From Dermatemys mawii (Eukaryota; Chordata; Testudines; Dermatemydidae), in NCBI GenBank assembly GCA_007922305.1, contig ML677358.1:9922576-9986575 (forward strand): a DNA stretch of 64,000 bases, written 5' to 3'. Both the position numbers and the translations under genes were made by a program. The notes beneath the pieces were generated by a model. The model had not been told where the DNA came from, did not search any database, and saw only the letters and a list, made by a program, of their open reading frames with translations. How positions within the stretch are numbered: position 1 is the first letter of the stretch; the number at the start of each line of letters is the position of its first letter. Below are positions 44,250 to 56,065 of the stretch, in pieces.

Positions 44250-44500
44250 GCATAACATAAGAATGGCCCTACTGGGTAACACCAAAGGTCCATCCATCCC
44301 AGCGTCCTGTCCACCGACAGTGGCCAATGCCAAGTGCCCCGGAGTGAGTGAATCCAACAGGCAATGATCAAGTGATTCCTCCCTTGCCATCCATCACCAC
44401 CATCTGACAAACAGTGGCTAGGAACACCATTCCTTACCTATCCTGGCTAATAGCCATGAATGGACTTAATCTCCATGAATTTAGCCAGTTCTCTTTTAAC
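44250..44500 (-). mobile_element. CR1-type LINE 3' end
   Basis: CATAACATAAGAATGGCCCT opens the segment with the octamer-type repeat, followed by GGGTAACACCAAAGGTCCAT, CTGTCCACCGACAGTGGCCA, CAAGTGATTCCTCCCTTGCC, GGCTAATAGCCATGAATGGA and ATTTAGCCAGTTCTC. This is a very common turtle and crocodilian CR1-type 3' region in reverse orientation. The 5' part is lost. Confidence 0.7.
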
Positions 44501-45338
44501 AAACCAGACCATATGCATGAATCTGGGCCTAAATATCTAAATGAAACTACATGTTCTATGAGGTAACAGGATGAGACGAGTTCTGTGCAAAGGATTCTAT
44601 GTAGCATGAAGGAGTTACTCACATGCAGATTTTATTAACAATAACAGATCTGGTGTGAGTTATTCCTGCAGCTTTCTATGGTTAGATGACTCTCCTTCAT
44701 GGTTTTGAAGAGTTCATGGTATTATTGTGCATTGGGCAGTTATACAGTAGAGCCCCACGAATTTGCATTCATGACTGCAAGATCCATTCACATGGTGAAG
44801 GCTGAGTAACATGAAACTTCTCTACAGTGTTCTGCTACTGGTATTTAATCTTTGCTGAGAAGATGGGTGAGATTTATCAGGTTAGCAGTTTGGACAAGTG
44901 AGAATTAGCGAACGTCTACAGTAATTTGAAAGTAATTTTGCATTGGCACATTTTTTTCTCCTTTCTTGAGTATATAAGAGCTTGATTATTGTTTTTTGTG
45001 TAAGATGAAAGGCGTCATACTAACTACAAGGAAAAATAGCAAATAACTCAAGATGGCATATTCGTCTCAAGCAAAATTACAATCAAATAACCATGCTATA
45101 TTTTGCCTACACTACTTTCGGCATTAATGAAATTTTTCCAGATAAAAGAAACATCTGATGCAAAAAACTTCATTAACCTGTAGCTAGAAAGGAGAGAATC
45201 TATCCTTTCAAACATATAACCCATCACTGCAGCAACGCAACCTTAAGATAATATTGCAATTTTCTCAAAACAGGCCCACTTTTGGAAGGCTGGCGATGCT
45301 TTACAAAAAAGCCCTAACCAGTCCTATTCCCAAGGTTT
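44501..45338. other. Unassigned sequence
   Basis: No gene was recognised. GTAGAGCCCCACGAATTTGC at about 44747 resembles the GGGCCCTACCAAATTC terminus of the element at 29.9-30.26 kb, but nothing else supports it. Confidence 0.35.
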
Positions 45339-45465
45339 GAGGTCTGATTTTTAAGGAGTGCATCAGCCATGTGGACTTTATTATGTATGTGTAAACTACC
45401 GCCAAGGCCTAACTACAATTTGACTTGTGGTTGCTCAGTGTCTCCGAAAGTCAGGTCTTAATTAA
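45339..45465. repeat. Palindromic repeat, CTGATTTTT...GAAAGTCAG
   Basis: GGTCTGATTTTTAAGGAGTG pairs with GCTCAGTGTCTCCGAAAGTC further on. It is the same class as the copy at 7222. A degenerate CCATTGACTTCAATGG-type fragment follows at about 45585-45630. Confidence 0.45.
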
Positions 45466-45734
45466 TATCTAAATAGTTCAATATCCAAGTCGAGTCAAAA
45501 GTATGGGCCTCATTGGGCCAGCAAAATAAAATGCACTTCGAGTTTCTAGGTCAAGCCATTTTGGAGACATGGGTGGCCTGATTCAAAGCCTCTTGAAATC
45601 AGTGGGAGTTTTTTAACTGGTTTCAGTGGCTGCTGGGCCTGGCCAATAATGAACAAAGTATTACATATCTTTTATAAATGAAAACTCCTCCATTCTGGAC
45701 CTGAGCTTGTAATGAACGTAACCCAATGGACTGT

Positions 45735-45988
45735 GGGTATGTCTACAGGGCAATCACAGCTCTGATTGCAGCTCAGGTAGACACACTTGCTCGCACAGCT
45801 AAATGTAACATATCTGGCAACCACGGGCTTCGTTGCAGGCTGTAGACACCTGTCTGGACCCTGAAGTACATAGTTGCATTGTTAGCCTGTGCCTGGATTC
45901 ACACGGCTGTGCCAATGTTAGCCATGCTAGCTAGATTAAAGCTAGTGTGGGTATGCCTAATCCAGCTGCAATCACACCTCCAACAGAA
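45735..45988. repeat. MITE-like element with GGGTATGTCTAC words
   Basis: GGGTATGTCTACAGGGCAAT opens it, and GTGTGGGTATGCCTAATCCA with GCTGCAATCACACCTCC closes it. The interior has TTAGCC...GCTAGC...TTAAAGCTAG words. The right terminal word expected in full copies is missing. Confidence 0.5.
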
Positions 45989-46480
45989 CCTGTGCATGTT
46001 ACATGTCCTGCTCTCTGCCTGATCTACAGATCTGGGTCTGTTACAGCCCCAGCTAGAGAACTTGGTTCTTTGGCTTGTGTGTTCAGCTCTGGATGTCCCA
46101 GGATCAATTCGCTGGTCAGAATGCTGGTCAGGACAGAAGTGCTGACTTGTCTGAGATCTGAGCTGTTCAGAAGGTCAGGGTGAGATTCCTTTCTCCAGAA
46201 AAAGCATGTAACCCATTGGTCAGTGTGTGTACATGTTCCTGATCCACAGAGGATACGGGGCTGTCACTGCCCTAGCTAGGGACACGGGCTCTTTAGCTGA
46301 AGATGTAAAGCAGTAGGTCCCCCACATATATAATGGCCACAGCCTCGGTTGACATGACATCCTGGGGATTGAACAGGGGAATCTGGAGGTAAAAGCGTGA
46401 ACTAAAGAGCCAGGCGCTGTTACAGGCTCATATCCTCTTTGGATTGGCCATGAGAGGGACATAACGCACCTGTGAGTCTC
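45989..46480. repeat. Triplicated tRNA-promoter-like units
   Basis: Three related stretches occur. GATCTACAGATCTGGGTCTG with CAGCCCCAGCTAGAGAACTT is at about 46020. GATCCACAGAGGATACGGGG with CACTGCCCTAGCTAGGGACA is at about 46238. A third is inverted near 46395-46440. On the minus strand, the last contains TTAGTTCACGC and TGTTCAATCCCC, resembling A- and B-box words of tRNA-derived SINEs. The repeat family is not known to me. Confidence 0.35.
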
Positions 46481-48404
46481 ACACACACAGACATAAAGTT
46501 ACTCGCGCATAAATGAATTCCAAAGTGCTCTGTTTAGTGGCCTAGCTCCTGCAGTACTTTTTCATACATACAAGACAATATTATCCCACAGACCTTTTGC
46601 ACACAAAGCTTTCACTCAGCTGAAGCCAAGGAGAATTTTGGCTACACAAGGGATTCAGGATCAAGCCCCTGTTTTGAAAAGCATTGTTCATGCAAAGCGT
46701 ACGCAGCTTGTTTCACAGACAATCCCTCTGTCTGTTGGCCCTGATATTTCTTTCTTATGTCCTTGTTTTATGTTTTTTTTAAAATCATTAGGCTTAGTTG
46801 GACCCATTTAGTGGTCTCATAGGATACACTGTTTAATTCTGTGCTGGTAGCTAATATACACAGGGTAGGAGAAGTTGGTACTGGATATTTTGGTAATATC
46901 ACTGATTATTAGTAGAGTTTTAGCCCAAAAATCTGTGGTGCCCCAGCAGTCTTCAAATGTGTTTGTAATGCTTTGATTTTGAGCAGTTGTGTACTTCTGA
47001 TTTGTCAGCTGAAAGGATTTCACACTTCATGGCCACCCCACGTTTGATTTGTTTTGAGAATAACCACAGTAGTACAATTCTGGTATCCAGACTCATTTCC
47101 AGTGTGATTCCGAGCAGCCATCCATCTGGAAGTATGAAGACATTCACACAAGCATTTGATCCTTTCTTTTTATGAGCATCAAGAAAAATGCAAAATATTT
47201 GCCACTGAGAGAAATCACATCTTTCCCCACTTACAGTTCAATTGCAAGAGCCTTTTAAAAAAACTCAGTCCAGTCTTTCAAGAACAGTATAGTATCATTT
47301 TCTTTGTTTGTCATCTATACACTCTGATTTTCTGCCTTCAGAAATTTTACAAACTTTATTCAGTGCAATGCTGTATTCATCCTTGTTTATTACGTAAAAG
47401 GAACAATTACTGTACTGCAGAGCAAAATAATTTGGAAGTTCTACTTGAGAGTTAACATAATATTGAGAAGACGGAGAAGCTCAAGCTAGCATCTCTACTC
47501 CTTTTTTCCCTGCCTACTAATGGTTTTGATTCTCATTATTTCTCAAATGCCAAGGGTAAAAACCCTCTAGACTGCCAATTAATGGTGTACTTTATTGATA
47601 CAACTGCTTCCACCCAGTACATTTTTCTAGACATTGAAGCTCTCTTTGGGAAAAGGCAATTTGTGTGCCGCTACGTATGGCATTTTTCAAAGATTTCCTC
47701 TTGCTGAGTAATAGAGAGTGGAGTTGGTCTTAATTTAATTAGGAAACAGAGCTTTTTATTAGCTTACTTTAAATATAACTGATTACCATAAATGGGAACC
47801 TGGGATCCATGTTAGAAGATCACATTTATCTGCTTCATTTATATTTTATTAAAGGTTGTTATTTTTTTAAAGTCTAGGAAAAAGAGTTTTTGAATTTACT
47901 GGGCTTCTATTTTTCTGTAAGAAGTTTGAGATTTGTTTTTATATTATGTTATTCTAAATGTAAACAGGTGGTATATATTTTGTGACACACTGCTATGTTA
48001 TTCTATTTTCTATGCTGCTTAACCATGACATATATTCAACGTCTATTTTCTTATGTCAAAAGAAAGGCACACCATTTTAGTTTCAAGGTAATTACATTGG
48101 GCCATGTCACATCACTGATTTTAAGCAGAACTTTAAACTGAATTTGGTACATCATGTTGTGCTTAAAAATCAGTCACACAGAATTCTGTTGATAGGCTTT
48201 GCTATGGGTATATTAGCAATAAAGCAACACAGCACCTCACATACGTTAATTAATTTATCCTCAAAGCATTCCCCACTTTAAAGATTAAGAGGCCAGTCTT
48301 GTAAAGACTATTGTTTGACTAACATGAGTAGTCCCACAGAGTTCAGTATGGTTATTCAGGGAATAAAGTTACATATACCATAAAGCTTTGCAGAATTGGG
48401 CCCT
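46481..48404. other. Unassigned AT-rich sequence, about 1.9 kb
   Basis: No gene or bounded repeat was recognised. The 99-codon frame at 47156-47455 has no known motif. The 47.70-48.06 kb part is AT-rich without repeat phrases. Confidence 0.4.
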
Positions 48405-48500
48405 GTGGGAGTTGCCCAAGGTTATAGAAGACATCTGTGGCAGAGCCCAGATCTGAACCAAGAACTCCTGAGTCCCACTCCAGTGCATTACTTACATAGC
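48405..48500 (-). repeat. MIR-type SINE
   Basis: GAGTTGCCCAAGGTTATAGA, CTGTGGCAGAGCCCAGATCT and AACCAAGAACTCCTGAGTCC are the complement of the MIR core and head. Confidence 0.6.
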
Positions 48501-49749
48501 CATCCTTTTTCTCATAGTCAACTGTATTAAAGCATCTTAACTTCTTGTATCTTATGGAATTTTCCTCAGACCCCTCTCACTGGCATTTCAACGTCATTCA
48601 CAAGCATCTTTGCACTTTATTCCACACCATTGTTACACAAGAAGCATTCGTTCTAAGCTCTTCCACAAAAGGACTATCCTCTGCTACAAATCTCTCCATG
48701 GGGCCCATTATGTGGTGGAAGTAAATGAGAAATCTACAGTCCATTCACTTCAATGGGAACATACTAGAATACATCAACTGTTCACTTCTGCAGCCCCTGA
48801 ACTCAACAGAGGGAGCTACTGTCTATGACCCTGATGCACCAGAAGGCACTAGAAGGCCTACATTAACAGTATCTCAGTAGGTAATCACCACAACTCTTTG
48901 GATTATGATTCCTTGAAATGGATAAAAAGAAAAAATAGTCACAATGCATTTTCTTTGGATCAAAACTTAAGGTGCTGAAAATATTAAGAGAGTCAGATAT
49001 TTTACTATGTAAAATTTTGAAATTTTTTCTTGGTCTCAGTGCAAATAGCTGTAGAGAAAGCAATTACGTGGGATAAGAATGTCTTAGCCAAGCCTGGTTT
49101 AGTTAATTTTGTGAAAAGAATGCCTCTTTGGCCCATCACTGAGTAACTAAGTAGAAGGTAATTAAAATCCTTCAAGTTCGACAAATTTATTGTAATGTAA
49201 GTATTTTTGAAAAGCAGATTTAATATCAAGTCATTATTTATATTAACAGAAAACTAACATTTCACAGAATATACTGATATTTTAAAGCCTGATGCAAAAC
49301 AGATTGCACAAATGATGTGAAAATGTATACAAGAAGAAAATTGCTTATATTTAATAAGGAAGCATGATGTAAACATTTTTGAATGCAACTGCAGAAGCAA
49401 CTTCAAAATAACTGGGCTCTACTAGATGTATTGACTCCAAGTACCATACTGAACACTGATCTTTCTCTTTGGTAGCCTGAATGCAATAATGAGGGTCAAG
49501 AATGTTGACTCAAACCTCTCACCACTCAAATATACCAGAAAGATGTAGACTCTGCCTCAGAGATTTTGCATACCTGATATCATGGGCTAGTTTCTCCTCT
49601 AAATTTCAGGTTCTCTGTCCAGGAAGATTCACAGTTGCCTTATTTTTACCCTCAGATGCATTATTTCTGTCATTTATTTGCTACCTTTGACTTCTCCTTT
49701 CATTTTCCTGGACTCTGCACTAGATCTCATGGACCCCTCTTGCAGGCTC
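48501..49749. other. Unassigned sequence
   Basis: The plus-strand frame at 48610-48828 is 72 codons with no known motif. TCACTTCAATGGGAAC lies at 48746, a palindrome-family word. Confidence 0.4.
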
Positions 49750-50605
49750 AGGGACCCCATAGGCTACTAGCCTTCTTTGGCCCCACTCTCATCCCTTCCC
49801 TCTCCAAACTATTGCTCTCTTCTGACACATTCCCCTCAAAATATAAGGGAGCCCTGCTCTTACCAGCATTAGAAGAATCCACCATTTCGCCACCACCACC
49901 TCCTTTCTACCCTTCACATTGAAACCCATTGAATGTGCCACTTTCAGCTCTTCTGCCAAATCCCCACTTCCAACTGTATCCTGGATTTCTTTCAGTCTGG
50001 ATTCTGCCATCCAGTTTACTCCAAACTGCTTTCACCATGGCTTTTATTGACGTTTCCTTGGCCAGATCCAAAGGCCTGTAATACAGCCTCATCCTTCTTG
50101 ATCTCTCTGCTGCTTTGGACACTGACTTTCTTAATTATGGTCCCTGAAAACTTCTCTCCTCTTGCATGTAGAACTTTCCTCCTCTCCTGGTTCTCCTCTT
50201 ATCCTGTTGATTTCCCCATCAGCATCTGTTCTGGTGGCTTTGACTCCCTACCCCCACTCTCTGGGGAGGTCCCATTGGCCTCCATCCTTGGCACTTTCTC
50301 TTTGCCATTTACACCCTTGCTAGGTGATCTCATCTACTCAGACAGTTTCTGCTGATGAGTCACAGATTTACCTTTTCACTCCTGACCTCTCTTTCCATCC
50401 AATCTTTAAGTCAGCCCATCACTCTGTCATCTCCTACGCTTACCTACACGTTCATGGACAACGCTGACCTGATCTTTCCTCCAAAACCCTCTTCACACCG
50501 TTATCAATCCTGCCATCTCTGAACAATATCAGCATCCCGGGATCTTGGGATCATCTTTGTTTCCCTCTCTTTTGCCTCACACAAAAAGAAACACAAATGG
50601 GACAT
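49750..50605 (+). pseudogene. L2-like LINE reverse transcriptase remnant
   Basis: Fragments in shifting plus-strand frames follow reverse transcriptase order. These are FPSKYKGALLLPALEES (the PS..K.A.V.PLLKK block), QSGFCHPVYSK (QSGFR...ST), LLDLSAALDTDFLNYG (the LLDLSAAFDTVDH palm motif, with Phe replaced by Leu), then VPLASILGTFSLPFTP (VPQGSILGPLLF), then DESQIYLF (the remnant of YADDTQIYL) and DLGIIFVSLSF (NLGV.FDS.LSF). The catalytic YADD is destroyed by a frameshift and substitution. The frame at 49933-50355 (140 codons) is part of it. Clade by motif order is L2/CR1-type. Confidence 0.7.
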
Positions 50606-51714
50606 GTGTTTGGCATTTACCCAGGTCCAGTGAGACTTATGTAATTCATGGAACCATTGCAAGGTTGAGATATCTATATAGCCATACATCAGTTTTTCCT
50701 GTGCTATGGTTTTTATATTTAGTAGACAAAAAACAATTCTTAGTAACTGGTTAAGTTGTTATGTATATCAATAGTTCAGGTAACCTTTTACTTGCACTAA
50801 GGGGAACTGCTTTATGCCACCTAGTGGTCATATGGGACATTTTCACCTTCTTAAATATTTCAGCATTTATACAGAATGTGGTACTAGCCTGTATAGAAGG
50901 AGGCGCTCTGATAAACAGTTCTGAAGCATCAGTTTGGTTTGAAAACCTATTTGAATACCATCTGATGAAAATGTATTAACACAAAAAAGACTCTCTTTTG
51001 CTACGTCAAAACCAGGCCGGCATTAAAAACGGTTCCCTAGCACTGATCAAATATCTGTGTCACTTATTATTTGATGTTCTTACAAAAAGAACTACGTTAA
51101 TATACTCTGGTTAAGCTTAGTCTGATAGTTTAAAAATTAAATAAGATTTTGGCATAATAGAGTGATCTAAAGCAGAGATGGCTGTAGACTGATTTTTGTG
51201 CGTCTGAATATTTATTTAAATTTTTAAACAAATTTGCATCTAGAATCTTTGAACCGCTATTGTGTTCAGTTTCCACTGATATTCTAGTAAATAAAGTTAC
51301 TGGTAGGAAGTTAATGGAAGCAGTAATTTTTAAGTAATTAATGGAGAATGTTCCTGGAAAGGGAATTTTTGGTTGATAAATGCAAATATTACATTGGAAA
51401 CCTGACTCTATGAGCTATTCTCATCCAATCAGGATTCAGAAATAAATCTCTGGACCAATGGATTTAATTAAAACTAACAAAAAGTGTCTCAAATTTCAAA
51501 TCCTCACAAACCAGGTAAATTCCAAAAATTATTTGCAAAAATTATTGGGGGAATATTATCAAATAACGAATACATGCTGAGAAAATTGCAGTATTCTCAC
51601 AATTTATTTGTAAACAGAAAAAAGAAGGAGGAAAAATTTGCTGAATAAATTGCTTATTATAAAATGTTCACCACTTTTAACAATCATATGGTCATTTTGA
51701 TGGGTGTTCAAGGT
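50606..51714. other. Unassigned AT-rich sequence
   Basis: No gene was recognised. Confidence 0.4.
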
Positions 51715-51790
51715 GACATCCTGGCTGCACTGAAATCAATGAGTGTTTTGCCACTGACTTCAGTGCGGCTGGGTTTTCTCACCAAATCTG
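51715..51790. repeat. CCATTGACTTCAATGG-family fragment
   Basis: CATCCTGGCTGCACTGAAAT and CAATGAGTGTTTTGCCACTG followed by ACTTCAGTG are the arms of a decayed palindrome similar to the one at about 9715. Confidence 0.4.
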
Positions 51791-51950
51791 TTTGCAGAAT
51801 TCAGCAGATTGACTGGGCCATGAATATTGCTCATACAGAAATTATTTAATCCATTGCTGAATTGTAGCTACTTCAGGCAGGGAGCGGGAGCTTGGCAGCT
51901 ATTTAAAAGCACACAAAACACTAGAGAAAAAGAAGAATTACAATATATAT

Positions 51951-52665
51951 TGTGACAAAGCTCTGTCCTTATCTTCATGGATCCTGCGTTTCCTGGCAGA
52001 TTTTTATTAGCCTCAGTGGCTCACTGTGACCCTCCACGGAGCCCTTCTCTCTCTGGAGACAAGGTCACAGCCTTTTGAGCCATTTTCATCACAAACCAGT
52101 GAGGAGAAGCTATCCTTCCTGGCACAGTGTCTGTTGTCTCCCAATCTCAGAGACTAATTAGGGGAGGCAGAAAGGGGGGAGCCCAGGCCTGCCCGCTACT
52201 CTGGGCTCCAGCCCAGGGACCCTAATAGTATCAGCTAAGATGGCTGACCTTTTATCCACAAAACACAATACAATTCCCTGGGCTACTTCCCCACAGCAGT
52301 CCCCGCTTCTTCAAACTCCACTTCACCCCTACCTCAGGGCCTCCTTCCTTCTGTATGATAAGTTGTCCACCACTCAGTCTCACCAACAGCATAACTTCCT
52401 TCCACAGCTCCTGACACCCACAACCCACCTGACTAACTGGGAGGTTTTTATCTGGATTCAGCCAGTCCCTGATTGGCTTCAGGTGTCCCAATTAGGCTAG
52501 CTGTTTCTACTCCTTTCTAGAAGGTTCTTAATTGGCCCCAGGTGTCTTGATTGGCCTGGAGTAGCCTTTGTTTGGCTATCCAGGGAACAGGGACCTGCAC
52601 ACCCTGAGACTAATGTACCTGCCTTCCAGCACTCTCCTATATCCTTCTGGTCTGACTCCGTCACA
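51951..52665 (+). mobile_element. TG...CA element, copy B (solo-LTR-like)
   Basis: The element runs from TGTGACAAAGCTCTG to CTCCGTCACA with ATATAT flanks on both sides. Its sequence matches copy A (25849-26531) on the opposite strand over its full length, with indels. Shared words include CCCTTCTCTCTCT, CCAGCCCAGGGACCCTAA, CTGACTAACTGGGAGGTTTT, TCCAGGGAACAGGGACCTGC and CTTCCAGCACTCTCCTATAT. It has no coding region. The inverted TGTGAC/GTCACA ends leave LTR and DNA-element readings open. Confidence 0.7.
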
Positions 52666-52934
52666 ATATATAAACTGAAACCTAATACTGGTAGGAGGAA
52701 GGTAGCTGAAATGTGTCCTGAACTCATAATTATTGTTAGAAAAACTACCATGAAGTCTTTAATGACCACAGTTAGTCTGGACTTTGGTTTTACATCTCAT
52801 TTGAAAGATGACACCTTCAGCAACTGTTTCTCCTGACATTATACTGGGACATTCATTCTATATTTCCTTACCCCTCAATTTTTTTACTAGCCACACATTT
52901 GTGGGCCTCATTCCCACCTGTTTTATGTGGGTTG
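52666..52934. other. Unassigned sequence
   Basis: I recognised nothing here. Confidence 0.4.
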
Positions 52935-53250
52935 TAGAGTTGGTAGGAAAATGGTAGATATTTTTCATGAACATTTTTGAGAAAACAACAACAAAATTTA
53001 GAATCATTTGAAAGAACATGGACATTTTCTGTTTTTTTAAAATGAAAACCAGAACATTTTGATTACTTTAAAAAAGAAAGAAAATAAAATGAAAAAAACA
53101 TTCATTGACAATGTCTTGGTTTTGGGAAACAGGAAAACGCTTGTTTTCCATTTTGTGTGTCAACAAATTGGAAAATTTCCAAAGAAACTGAAAAATGTCA
53201 TGGAACAAGTATATTTTCTGTTAAAAAATATTTAGAGAAACTGTTCTGGT
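52935..53250. repeat. AT-rich terminal-inverted element, third copy
   Basis: The left TAGAGTTGGTAGGAAAATGG and the right GAGAAACTGTTCTGG resemble the TAGAGCTGG/CAGTTCTG ends of the element at 10348. The interior is rich in GAAAAT, AAAACATT and TTTTCC words like the other two copies. Confidence 0.5.
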
Positions 53251-55904
53251 TTTACATAGGTCTAACTCCATTTACTTCCATGCAATGATCCTGATTTAGG
53301 AGAATTAGGACTTCTATTAATAACTTTTTGGGCTTGATTCACCCCTCATCACACAGGTTTTGGCTTCAGCAGAGTTACCCAAGGATAAAACTGGGGTAGT
53401 GAAATGGGGAATTAAGTCCTCTGAGTTCAGAGCAAGCTAAGTTAATTGGGTGATGTTGAACTAATCAAAATTTATATTATTACAGAGGAGAACCTATAGT
53501 TATTTTGTTATCCATCTATCATCAAGACGTAGTCTCCTCTTCACCAACAAAATGGGAACAGAACAATTGCATGAAGAATCAGATTAAGTCTGGCCACTTC
53601 CAGAGCTTACAATGTGTATCTCCTACATGGCACACAGATAACAGCAACAGTTGTTGGGACAGAAGCTGACTCAGTGCTTAGTTACCAGTGTTGCATGCCT
53701 GGCTTGGAGTAATTAGCTGTCACTGACAAGTTGGGACTAGAGAGCAAGTGACGGGAAGGGTAGACAGCACAGAGGAATAGCCTGGTGAAAGACTGTGGGA
53801 GAGCAACATATGTAACAGCATAGCAGCTGGAGGCAGGGCAAGTGAGCAAGAGAGAGAAAGGGATCAGAATTTCAGAGGATAGTTTTGAGGCAGGGGAGTG
53901 GGGGAAATCCAGGCTGTTTAGTTTTCTTTATCAAGCACATTAAAAAAAAGGAATCAGCAAGGCTGACATTTGGCAACAGTCAATATATGTTCAAAAGCAA
54001 CCTGGAGAAATGAATCTAAGAACCACTTCAGGTGACCTTTGGAAGGAAGAAAAACAAGCTTAAAAGAAAACAAAGGTTTTGGAATAGAAATTTAAACAGT
54101 TCTGTTTCACTAAGGGTGTGTAAGGACATTTTTCCCGCATGTGTAGGAGTTGTTTGTGTGCTTGAGGATATGTGGCTACACAACATATGGCCCTCCACCT
54201 TTTCCCCTGCTGTGCATGTTCCACTTCTGAATAACAAGGCAGACACCTCAATGAAAATCCTATCTAGTGTTTCATTTTAATCTCCTTCAGAACTTGGCAG
54301 CAGTTTGACATTATCCTGAGTCACCATTTTCAGGGGTTCTAGCATTTATTTAAGGAAGCAATCAGAGCGAATTGCTCTTTATAATTTAACAGAATGAAAA
54401 TTCTAAAGAAAACTAGTCTGCACCATGATATGTACTCACTTAGACCTAGCCTGGGAGGCAAAGTTTGGATACTCATTAGTTTAGTTTAGGATTCAGGGTT
54501 CAAGTTTGAGGCCAAATCGGGCTAGGAGCACTGATGACAGTGAAATCTTATGAGGTATTCTCACGAGATCTAAGGCCTAAATAGGAGGAATCTCAAGAGA
54601 TTAGCTGAGTTTGTAAGATTTCCACCATCTTTCATCAGCTGCTCTTCCAAGCTTTCTGTCATTTTGGGGCAAAATTTCATGAGGACAAATATTCTAATGA
54701 GATTTCATCTCCAGTTGACCAGAACCAGAAAAGAGACTACTTCTGATTTCAGATCTGACCTAGTACCAAAACCAAAAGAGTCCAGTGATTTGAAACCAAC
54801 TTCCCCCTTAAATGTGAAGTGCTTTGGCTATTAGGGTTCAGTTTTGACCAGCTTATAAGTAAAAGCCTACAACAAGCATGTGGAAGCTGAAAAGAAGCGT
54901 TTAAAGCAATTCAGATTGCTCAGCGATGTACGGAATGTGGCACTGAAAGATCTGGTTTCTGTTAAATGTTTCTTTTCCTTGCATTATCGGTATTATAACT
55001 TATAAAATGGATGATTTGTATCAGCTGTTCTGCTTTGTGGTTCTTGCCATGTTCATCTGTAACAATAACAAACTTCTTGTCCCAAGTCTTGCCCTCCCAC
55101 AAAGCATCCAGAAGCTCCTGGCTATGCGACACAAAAGATGCAAGTTTATCACAGTGCTGTACATAATTGTGTTTAAAAATAACACACTGCGAGGCTGCCT
55201 ATGAAAGTTGAGTCTTTGGGAAAATTATTCCCTACGATTCCAGTTTTTTTCTCTGCGTGCAAATATTGATGCAATAGATGGTCAGTGTAGGTCTGGCAAG
55301 CTAGGAGGGGGACTTCTATTAAAAAACTCATAATCTTTGAAATACCTCCATTGTCCAACAGGGATTGAGACCTCATGGTGGGCTAAATTTTTTTTCTGCG
55401 GTTGAGGATACCTGGATTTGAGGCTTATTTGGACACGTAGATATGTAGATGATTCACAGACATGTCATTCCCTCCCATCATTCTAGAGGCATCTGAACAT
55501 TTTTGGGTGGTGGGTGGGAATGAATACTGTTATCTACATTTTAGAATGTTGACAAAGCTGCCAGCCTAATTTCATGGGGTCTTGGTGAATGTAACCTTTT
55601 GGGAACGCCCATAACCAAATCCATCCCTTTTTTGGCACCATTAATGTCAGTGTTCATGTATTTCACAGCCTGCAGAAGTCCTTGTTCAACTACATACAGC
55701 AGAGCAACAGGCCAAACAATGGGCCGTATACTGATATCAATAAAAGCTGCACCCAAAAGTTGAGGGCAGTGTTTGGCTCTCAGTTTGCTCATACAGGACC
55801 AGAGTTTTACAAAATATCTTCCCTTTTTTGAAGTCCAAAATTTGCAGATATTCAATGTGTTTATAAGACTTTCCACTCTTACCTCAGTCTTCTGAACCCC
55901 CGTG
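53251..55904. other. Unassigned sequence, about 2.7 kb
   Basis: No convincing gene. A TTGATTCACCCCTCATCACA phrase near 53335 is a decayed palindromic-repeat start. The 123-codon minus-strand frame at 55541-55912 has no known motif and overlaps ordinary AT-rich DNA. Confidence 0.4.
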
Positions 55905-56065
55905 TGAAGCAAGTGAGTATTATCCTTGTTTTATGAGAAGGAAAAAGGAGGCCAGGAGTGTAAGTGATTTACCTCAGGCTAGAGAAGGAATTGATGTCAA
56001 AGCTAGACTTAGAATTCAGGAAAGGTTACGAATACCAGTCCGTGGCCAGACCATGCAACTGGGCT
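55905..56065 (-). repeat. MIR-type SINE
   Basis: TATTATCCTTGTTTTATGAG, AGGAGTGTAAGTGATTTACC, TCAGGCTAGAGAAGGAATTG and CCATGCAACTGGGCTCCTCC are the complement of the MIR 3' part, core and head region. Confidence 0.6.

Noticed and set aside
46380..46445. A functional tRNA gene on the minus strand
   Set aside because: A- and B-box-like words are present, but no cloverleaf with paired acceptor and anticodon stems can be drawn.
49933..50355. A 140-codon plus-strand frame as a host gene
   Set aside because: It contains LINE reverse transcriptase blocks and belongs to the L2-like remnant.
55541..55912. A 123-codon minus-strand frame
   Set aside because: It has no known motif, no splice or promoter context and lies in ordinary AT-rich DNA beside a MIR.
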